Positions 57,413 to 64,000 of a stretch of DNA of 64,000 nucleotides are shown piece after piece. Origin of the DNA: Plasmopara viticola (taxonomy: Eukaryota > Oomycota > Peronosporomycetes > Peronosporales > Peronosporaceae); contig MBPM02000008.1 of NCBI GenBank assembly GCA_001695595.3, positions 868,001 to 932,000 of the forward strand, in the 5' to 3' direction. The position numbers and the translations under genes are program-made. The notes below the pieces were generated by a model. That model saw only the letters and a program-made list of their open reading frames with translations, was not told the DNA's origin and did not search any database. Position 1 is the stretch's first letter; every line of letters begins with the position of its first letter.

Positions 57413-58056
57413 CGCGTACACTTCAAAGTTCGATCGGAGTAGTTCTAAGATACGTTTTTGTATGCCAGCTAAATTTTTATTAGTTACAGAACTTAAAAAG
57501 CTATAAAATCAGCGATAGAGCTTCTACAATTAAAAAAAAATACCGGAGGTCGCACATGACCGGATGATCAAATAAAAAGAACGCATGAAGTACTAGAGCG
57601 ACCTAGAAGACTTGTCCAGGACATCCAGGTTTGCGATGTATTGCTCTTCGTCGGCAAGATTTAAATTTTCGTCACAAAGGGTTTACTTAGTCAGGAAATT
57701 TGGGCCAAAGGATTAACGGCCCATTCTCGATCGTGAAGAATGTTCTGCGAGAACTACAACTTATTAAATCTGCATCTAGAGCTCCACACTTCACTGCCAG
57801 AGCTGTATGATCAGGGCCCAAGCTTTGGGAAGGCGGGAAGGCCGATGCGTTGAAAAAGATCTCGTCGAAGCCGTAACCGGACGCCGTAAGTACAAGAGAA
57901 AATGGCAGTACAAAGTTTGAAAGCATGGTGGAACCAAGACGGAAGCAACTTGGATGGAGGAGATCCTAAAGCACATTTTTGAACTCTTCATTCTCAATTA
58001 AAAATCCGAACAAATAAGCCATATCTTAAAAATAGGAATCGTCTTGTTAAAAAAAT

Positions 58057-58111
58057 CATGTGACGTGATTGGCGTCACCGGCAGGTTTGCCGGTAGGGCT
58101 ACTTGTTTCCT
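58057..58111 (+). repeat. Probable 3' LTR edge of the plus-strand Gypsy element
   Basis: It begins TGTGACGTGATTGGCGTCAC at 58059, about 90 bases after the chromodomain-like sequence, and contains an internal CCGGCAGG...TTGCCGG inverted repeat. An inverted copy sits at 45894-45944. The far end of the LTR could not be fixed. Confidence 0.55.
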
Positions 58112-58699
58112 TTCTAGTTGACTTCATCTCGCTTGCTGTTCACGGCTCGTCTCAAATCAATCTTCAAAAAATCTTACACTGCGACTGTGATTCATTCTTG
58201 CTCTACGAGACAACGTAAGATCAGTAAAATTTGCTTTATGCCAGCTTCTTCCTTCATCATTTAATTACTAAAAATGGTTGTATTAAAGCCAACGAGCCTC
58301 GTCGGGTTGGCCGTTTCCAACAGCCAAGTTAAGCCAGTCCGAAGCAGACATTATAGAATCGTTCGTTCAAATAGAGTCATTGCAAGAGCGTTACGTCAAC
58401 TCGACAGGCAGTGTCTCGAATGGGAAATGACGAAAGGTGCTTAAGTCCTAGATTACTTAAAACCCAAAAATATTTTTAACCATTGTAAGCTGCAATTTAT
58501 ACAAGACATCCCAGACAACCGACAACCTTAAACAACAGCCGGTTGCATTTTGTACGCTAATTCCAAATCGAATGAGGAGTCATAACACGCTCGGGTCTGA
58601 TCAATCTCTAATTGCAGGTTCTTTATGTAGCCAAAGATGCAACGCACCTCAAAATATTGAGCAGCTGACATTACATAGATTTAAAAGCCTTTTCTTCTA

Positions 58700-59450
58700 C
58701 TAAACATAAGAATTAAACCTCATCTGGCTGACCTTTAGAGGCTGCGTACCATAATGCTCCTTTTTTTGCAAGCCCTCTCGACGGTTATCATGTATCCATC
58801 GAGCTAAGTAGGTCCCCGTTTTGATCTGTCTCATCCGTTGGGCGTGGAAACTAGTTGGATGGCAGAAATGTAGGTATTTATAGCCCAAACTTGACCAAAT
58901 TGGGTGGTTGTGAGCGATGCCCTTCTTCACTCCAATATTCATATGTAGCCACCTCATAACTTTGAGCTGACCACAATCCGTAGAATATCCATAGTAAAGT
59001 ACTAGAAAACTAGATATATAGTCAAAGTAATACATGCGAAAGACCATATGAGCACTGTTTAAACGATGGCACAACTTCAATCTTTTTTACAATGCTGGTG
59101 AAGCCTGATACCAAATGCAAGATGCCCATCACCTGCTGCAAGGCACAATGCTTTTGAAGAGTATCCATTTTTTAAGGCTCGAGCAGTCATTTTTTGATAT
59201 CCAGATAGCCATGTTCGCTATAGAAGATCCAGTGCGGCTTTAAAAATAGTCAGATTGTAGCCACAATAGCATTCCAAGTGTCCTCCGTCTACCGCAGTGT
59301 CGACTCCATATTAAGAGCAACTTTCGCCACTTACACATTACAGCCATTATACTAGAGCAAGATGCCCATTCGCAATAGCTAATCCATTAAGTTATTCGAG
59401 CGCATACTTTAATCTGTGCATATCTTACACATCAAATGCATAGCTGTTAC
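58700..59450 (-). pseudogene. Oomycete ankyrin-like repeat gene remnant
   Basis: The minus strand carries degraded ankyrin-like units: LAIANGHLALV (about 59.37 kb), ALCLAAGDGHLAFGIRL (about 59.13 kb), then in the 126-codon ORF ending at 58700 QLKVMRWLHMN and ARWIHDNRREG. The WLHENRxEGC/NGHLxVVxWL pattern is typical of large oomycete ankyrin-like families. Stops and frame changes separate the units, so this is a dead fragment. It lies between a plus-strand and a minus-strand Gypsy fragment. Confidence 0.6.
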
Positions 59451-59639
59451 ACAGTCGCGTTAAAAGATTATTTGGAGATCGGTTGTTGACCGATGCTCGG
59501 GTGGCGATCGTTGCAATGTAGCAAAAAAGGAGGAGGTGTGTTTGTTGCGTAAACCAAAGTGAGAACTGATATTGAATAAAAAAATGTTACGAAACCTCGT
59601 CTTCTACTGCCTAAGTGGTAGCTGACCACAATCTACCGC

Positions 59640-60580
59640 TACCCTCCTAGAGATTATCACTCCATAAAAGCGGGAATGATGTCAACAAATAAAGGCTTTC
59701 AATTCCTATTGATAGTACCAATGCATATGTTATATCGAAGGACTTTGTTTGGGAATGGGCCAATATTATTCGGCCCGGATTTTTTGACTAAGCAAGACCG
59801 TTGTGATCAAAGTATAATTTCTTGCCGCCCAAAAGCACCATATTACCAACCTTGTAGTCTTAGATGAGACTGTTCTGGTCATGATAGTACGAATGCGTTC
59901 TTTCGCTTTGCTCACGTGGTCCTGTGCGAGCTTTGGTAAAGATCTTGATGAAGTAGAAAGTCTAACTTCGATTATTTTACTTATAAAATTCTAGATCGGA
60001 TGCCACATTAAAAACAATCTAGAATTATTTCCAACGGTGACATTCCAATCGTACAGTGTACAAACCGGTTATAGGTCGCCTCAGCTTCGTAGAGAAAGTC
60101 CTTTCAACACGCAGCTAATCTCCAATCAATCAGTTGAATCTTTCCATCTATTCTCGGTTCGTGGCCTAAACGCCGAAGCCAATTTGTGTTGCGCTCCCAT
60201 AGCCGACAGGTTTTTTTTGCCATAACTTAAAAATGAGCGTGTAGTCTCCATCGGACACAATAGCCTTTGGCATGCCATTGTCTTCAATATATTTTTCATG
60301 GAGGTCTTTGCCCTTTCTACGGCTCCGTCTATTGCCTACTTTGCCTAGTGATCAACGATCACGATGACGACATTGAGATCTCCAGTAAAACACGGGGAAG
60401 TTCGTTGAATATCAACCCAACTGTCACTTGATACATCCAGACACAAATTTAAACCCAGGAAAGTAGCCTGCTTGCCTTGTTGCGCTGACACATTGCTGGA
60501 TATACTTTGTCATTTTATACAGTGGAATTATTAATGCACGGCCACATACAAACACAGAACATAGTTTCCAAATAAGTTCC
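59640..60580 (-). mobile_element. Ty3/Gypsy integrase fragment
   Basis: The minus strand from 60.55 kb down reads a finger remnant (YIQQCVSAQQGKQA), then SWVDIQRTSPCFTGDLNVVI with IVIVDH, matching the integrase core entry. Plus-strand sequence at 60.19-60.42 kb and 59.7-59.87 kb is recognisably similar to 46.70-46.93 kb and 46.25-46.43 kb of the other minus-strand fragment. It has many stops and is dead. Confidence 0.6.
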
Positions 60581-60999
60581 CATATGGGTTTGCTGGAGCG
60601 ATATTCATTACTACTGAGCTGAATTGTTCAGCTTTATGAAAAAAATCAAAATCTTTGAGCCTCCAAACCCGTTTATAGACATCACATATTTCTCTACAAG
60701 CTTTAAAAGGAGCCCGGAAATCTTCGAAAGAACTTGTGAGTTGTGTTTAACAACGATGAAACAGCTGAAGCTCGCTAACTTATCCAAAACAAAATTTCAA
60801 TTGTAAGGATTCGAGTGCCAGGAATTAAATGCACAACATTACTGAAATCCCAAAGCGCCGAATTTGGTAAGCCTAAGAGCTTTAAAAAGGCTCATTCGAC
60901 CACATCTTCCATGCGCACAAAAGAAGTAGATTGTAAAACAAGAATTTATCATTTTTTGTTCTAATCCTGACGTTTATTTTATGTGCAGTATATTGAACA

Positions 61000-63300
61000 A
61001 TGAGCGCTGACAAAGTCAGTATGTATGGCCCAAAAAAAGGTCGTACGGCTAACTACTCTTCTCCAGACTCAAGACCATGTCAACAGGGGCGAATAAGCAC
61101 TTTCGACAGAAAAAAAAACTTACGGCCAACGTTGCGCAAAAATTTAGGAGCGCCAACTCCGCAAGATGCGGCAAGTGCCAATGGTCAAGTGATTTTAGCT
61201 GCTCAAAGGAAAAAAACATGCAAATACGTGCTCCAATTTTATCGTCGCATAGAATGACGGGCAAAAGCTGGAAGAATCACCGGTTATTGGAAGACTTGGC
61301 GAATATATTGAATCATGAAATTTTTGCAACGAAACAATACTGCACCAACAAGCGCCATTTAAAGAAAACCGAGTCGTCAGACGTTCTGACGCTTATCTCA
61401 TGTAATCTGGGCGAATCCGTGCTGGATTGGTACAGTGCGTTATTAGCCGACTGTGAGCGCATGAATGTGCACAAGACATGCGAACTAATCAAAGCTCAGC
61501 TGCGCACACGCTTCAGGCTTAAGGATATCGAGTATGCTCTTCAAAAGCGGGTGTTTCACTTTAATAAAAAGGAAAGTATTCACGAGTACGCCTCTGTGTC
61601 TCAGGATTTGATGTCCAAAGCCGGATTAAGGATCAGTGAACTGTAGAAACATTTGGATTTTTTTAAGGGTTACGGGTAGAATTCGCGAAAAAATGCAGGA
61701 AAAAAAGTCTGAGTAGGCCCTCAAAATTGCATCCTCCTTTAAGTTTTCCATTGCGCTGATAGATCAAATTGCATATTGGCTAAGACAATCAAGATGGTGC
61801 CAAGATATTGTGCGAACAAGTCACGCCATCAGAAGAAAGAGCAAGGCGACGACTGCACTAATTCGGCTACAAGCAACAATTGTGGTGCTGCCGACCACAT
61901 TTGACATTATATTAGAAGTGAACCATATGCTATCTTCAAAGGGGAAGCTCAAGCTTTCCATGATGTTGACCAAGAGTACTCAGTCACCGTCTTCATCGAA
62001 ATAGGATGTAAATCCAACGCTGTATCTGAAGTCTTAGTGAAGCGACTCGAGCTCAAAGTGGCCAAGGGTGGGTTTATGCAAGTCGACCTTGATTTCGACC
62101 AGGCTGTACAGCGCCCCGAGAAATGGCATATAGATTTGCAAATACCCAGCGTTTCAGGTCATGCCTGCTCCATAGACCAAAGATCTCGTTATCAGCGTGA
62201 TGTGGCTTCATGAGCAAGATTTGAATATCAATTGAATTCCAAGATGCATGATACCTCATTTCAAAACGCAAAACACCACGCGGCAATTTTGCTTAACTCG
62301 CACAGTTAATGTTCGGCAAGATGGGTAGTTTATAAAACACAAGGCTCGCAACCAAGTCATCAGTTTCTGAGTATTTTCCATCACAGCAAATTTTTGAAGG
62401 TCACTTTGTCGTCAACTTGTATGATTCCGGGAAAGCTGAGCGCTTCAGAATCCAACGATTGGAATCACTTGATGACAGTTTTCCGTACGCAAGTTTGCGA
62501 ACACACCTTTTAGCACAAAGCTTCATAGCGAGACAACTCCGGCACGGGAAAAAGGCATGGCTCAAGACTTTAAACAAGCCCATGTTCGTTCAAAAATGGC
62601 AAAAAGACACTGAATAGAGAAGAACAAATTAAGAATGAAACAAAGAAATGGTTCAGGCTGTTGTCATTCGACCAAGTACGTTTCTTTTTTCGGCACCAAC
62701 ATATTGTGTAAAGATACCAATAGGTTGTAAATTGATCATAATTCTCGTCAGCTAAATATAGCAGCGATCTTCCCGGCAAAACCGATGCCGCGTAAGGAAG
62801 ACACCTATGATACCATGCCTGGAAGTTGCGCACAAACCTTTTGTGGGGCTGCTACTAGGTCATATTGTGTTACTAGATATCCCTCTTATCGCTTTTTCAC
62901 CCCAGCTGGTGTTATTGAGTATCTAGTCATTCACATGAGACTAAGCGGCAGCCCGTAAACTTCTAACCAGCTTCTAAAAATCCTTCAAATTGTAAAGGAT
63001 GCAGACCGAGACACAACTTCAAATTGTGTATTTGATAGGAGTGAAATACATCATCTTACATAAGATGTCAGACTGTCAGTTCTGAGTGGATGGCATTCCG
63101 TTCCAACGAGATTTTGTTGGACAATAAGGCGTTCAAATTAACAAGGTCAAACCCACGGCAGAGGGTACCGGACCAAGAACAAAAGCAAATTGATTACTTC
63201 TAAGGCCCGAAATCTTTATCCCAGGGTTTTGTATCATAGATACCGGTCGGAAGATGAAGCCAGTCCAGCTGAACTGCCATTTTCGTGAGCTAGAACTACT
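61000..63300 (+). mobile_element. Ty3/Gypsy element with gag, protease and reverse transcriptase remnants
   Basis: A gag-like ORF (61077-61646) is followed by a protease-like stretch at about 61.98-62.2 kb (SNAVSEVLVKRLELKVAKGG), a run-up to RT with VVIRPSTFLFSAPTYCVK (about 62.66 kb), RT sequence (RQLNIAAIFPAKPMPRKEDT, about 62.75 kb; then FFTPAGVIEYLVIHMRLSGS) and further pol to about 63.25 kb. The block 62.75-63.23 kb is clearly similar to 55.53-56.04 kb of the plus-strand copy. Frames shift repeatedly, so it is dead. No 5' LTR was recognised upstream; the boundary with the minus-strand fragment at 60.6 kb is unclear. Confidence 0.75.
61077..61646 (+). CDS. Gypsy Gag-like protein, probable remnant ORF
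   Basis: A 189-codon ORF whose second half reads VLTLISCNLGESVLDWYSAL, then ELIKAQLRTRFRL and KKESIHEYASVSQDLMSKAG, the retrotransposon gag pattern (hydrophobic helix with W-Y/F, a basic R-F-R segment, then Y...F/L...). Gag forms the capsid of the element's particles. The first ~60 residues (lysine-rich, MSTGANKHFRQKKKL) match nothing I know. It ends at a stop just before the protease remnant and probably lost its C-terminus. Confidence 0.6.
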   Translation: MSTGANKHFRQKKKLTANVAQKFRSANSARCGKCQWSSDFSCSKEKNMQIRAPILSSHRMTGKSWKNHRLLEDLANILNHEIFATKQYCTNKRHLKKTESSDVLTLISCNLGESVLDWYSALLADCERMNVHKTCELIKAQLRTRFRLKDIEYALQKRVFHFNKKESIHEYASVSQDLMSKAGLRISEL

Positions 63301-64000
63301 TGCTCATCTTGCAGGATATCCGTTTAAGCATGCACCTACCGTTTAGTTGTTGGTTAGTGTGGCTGCACGTAAGTGTGATACGAACATCAGAAACTCTTTC
63401 GGTTAGTTTGTGGGTTTAATGCTTTTGCCTTTTGGAAATCCTGTCCCGCTGCTTGTGCCTTTGTTATAAAAAGAAGAGATTGTTTTTTGTTTGGGCGAAA
63501 TACGTTTAGACTGATAAACTTGATAAGTCAAAGTCTTTGACATGCGCACACGGATGTTACAATCATCCTTTTTTTCGTTCCACTACTATATTCTCGTGCA
63601 ATGCTGTTGTGACAATTTTCTATGTTGCATCACGCGGACTAAAAAAAAGTTGACAACCTCTCTATCTGCAATTAACGTTCGTAAAAACAAAAAAAATTAG
63701 GCATATTTACAGTGTGCTTCATTCAGTCAGAAAACCAATTTGAAGAAATTATGTATACGCTGATCCTTTTTAAGCGCCTAGGTGACATTGATGTGACACG
63801 CAAATTGCTGGCTACATTCAATGACAACACCTCGAGACGGCAATGATTTACATTTTAATACAACATTACGATATGTCATTTTACTATTTAAGGGCCTAAC
63901 GGTCATAGTATATTGCTAATTGATCTACAAGAGCGATTCCTTGTGATAAAAAAGGCGCAAGACCAATTTGACTGAGCAATCAAATTCGACGTAATCACCG
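63300..64000. other. Unassigned right edge
   Basis: AT-rich sequence with no ORF over 60 codons and no recognised domain. It may contain more Gypsy pol debris from the preceding element, but I could not follow a frame. Confidence 0.35.

Larger units (their letters stand above)
55440..58110 (+). mobile_element. Ty3/Gypsy chromodomain retroelement, decayed (RT, RNase H, integrase, chromodomain, LTR edge)
   Basis: In order: a reverse transcriptase start (FCVKKPVDIGHDYRRLNLAA at about 55.49-55.56 kb), more RT/connection sequence to about 56.2 kb interrupted by a 40-bp tandem duplication, RNase H pieces (TIMHALTYG near 56.32 kb; VVEALSHNSKL near 56.52 kb), and the integrase. The integrase has a zinc-finger Cys pair (CQRISMCRRNKARQ, about 56.92 kb), a strong core (TIVSDREIKFTSNLRQ, then NNWDDLLHSNYIAYD to 57412) and a tail. 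A chromodomain-like stretch follows at about 57.86-57.97 kb (VEAVTGRRKYKRKWQYKV, then ATWMEEIL). An LTR-like edge begins at about 58059. Many stops and frame changes make it non-functional. Confidence 0.82.

Noticed and set aside
1..64000. tRNA, rRNA, snRNA, CRISPR and simple satellite arrays
   Set aside because: Looked for T-loop-like GGTTCGAATCC strings, spaced direct repeats and long microsatellites; none found that could be supported by eye.

Overview
The window looks like nuclear DNA of an oomycete, most likely a Phytophthora or downy-mildew type genome. The evidence is short GT-AG introns of about 58-113 bp, very compact housekeeping genes sitting next to long gene-poor repeat tracts, a candidate secreted WY-type effector, oomycete-style ankyrin-like repeats, and LINE and Ty3/Gypsy retroelements. 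No bacterial operon, tRNA, rRNA or CRISPR signal was seen. Species assignment is not possible by eye.

Layout. (1) 1-4.9 kb: a minus-strand LINE with an intact ORF1 and an endonuclease/reverse transcriptase ORF2 carrying three in-frame stops; ORF2 runs off the left edge. (2) 4.9-11.4 kb: mostly noncoding, plus a decayed protein gene at about 8.8-10.0 kb with several stops and frame changes. (3) 11.57-12.6 kb: a candidate secreted effector broken by a frame change. (4) 12.6-23.7 kb: AT-rich, nearly gene-free DNA with three striking perfect or near-perfect hairpins (95, 50 and 62 bp) and a degenerate ORF at 22.8-23.4 kb.

(5) 23.7-43.2 kb: a dense cluster of 18 apparently intact genes, most needing intron assembly. 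In order: a MIF/tautomerase family protein (-), a HIS4-like histidine-biosynthesis enzyme with HisI and HisE domains (+), cytochrome bc1 subunit 9 (-), a basic low-complexity protein (+), RNA polymerase III subunit RPC9 (+), an RBM39-like splicing factor (-), an UNC-45 myosin chaperone (+), a Tctex1 dynein light chain (-), UBC9 (+), proteasome beta-6 (-), TIM17 (+), an NPSN-type Qb-SNARE (+), an ankyrin-SAM protein (-), a tail-anchored protein (-), PET100 (+), RPB8 (-), RAB11 (+) and a DUF1764 protein (+). Several pairs are head-to-head with tiny shared promoters (66 bp between the RBM39-like and UNC-45 genes). Themes are transcription/RNA processing (RPC9, RPB8, RBM39-like), mitochondria (QCR9, TIM17, PET100), trafficking/cytoskeleton (RAB11, SNARE, UNC-45, dynein light chain) and protein turnover/modification (proteasome, UBC9).

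(6) 43.2-64 kb: a gene-poor graveyard. I could place four fragments of chromodomain-bearing Ty3/Gypsy elements: 45.9-47.95 (-), 55.4-58.1 (+), 59.6-60.6 (-) and 61.0-63.3 (+). I also found ankyrin-like gene remnants at 45.3-45.45 (+) and 58.7-59.45 (-). The contrast between the compact housekeeping island and the repeat-rich flanks is the 'two-speed' organisation known from oomycete genomes. No convincing wholly new system was found. The most interesting leads are the hairpins, the frame-broken effector, the hidden MIF homologue, the ambiguous multiple-of-three introns, and the ankyrin remnants between retroelements.
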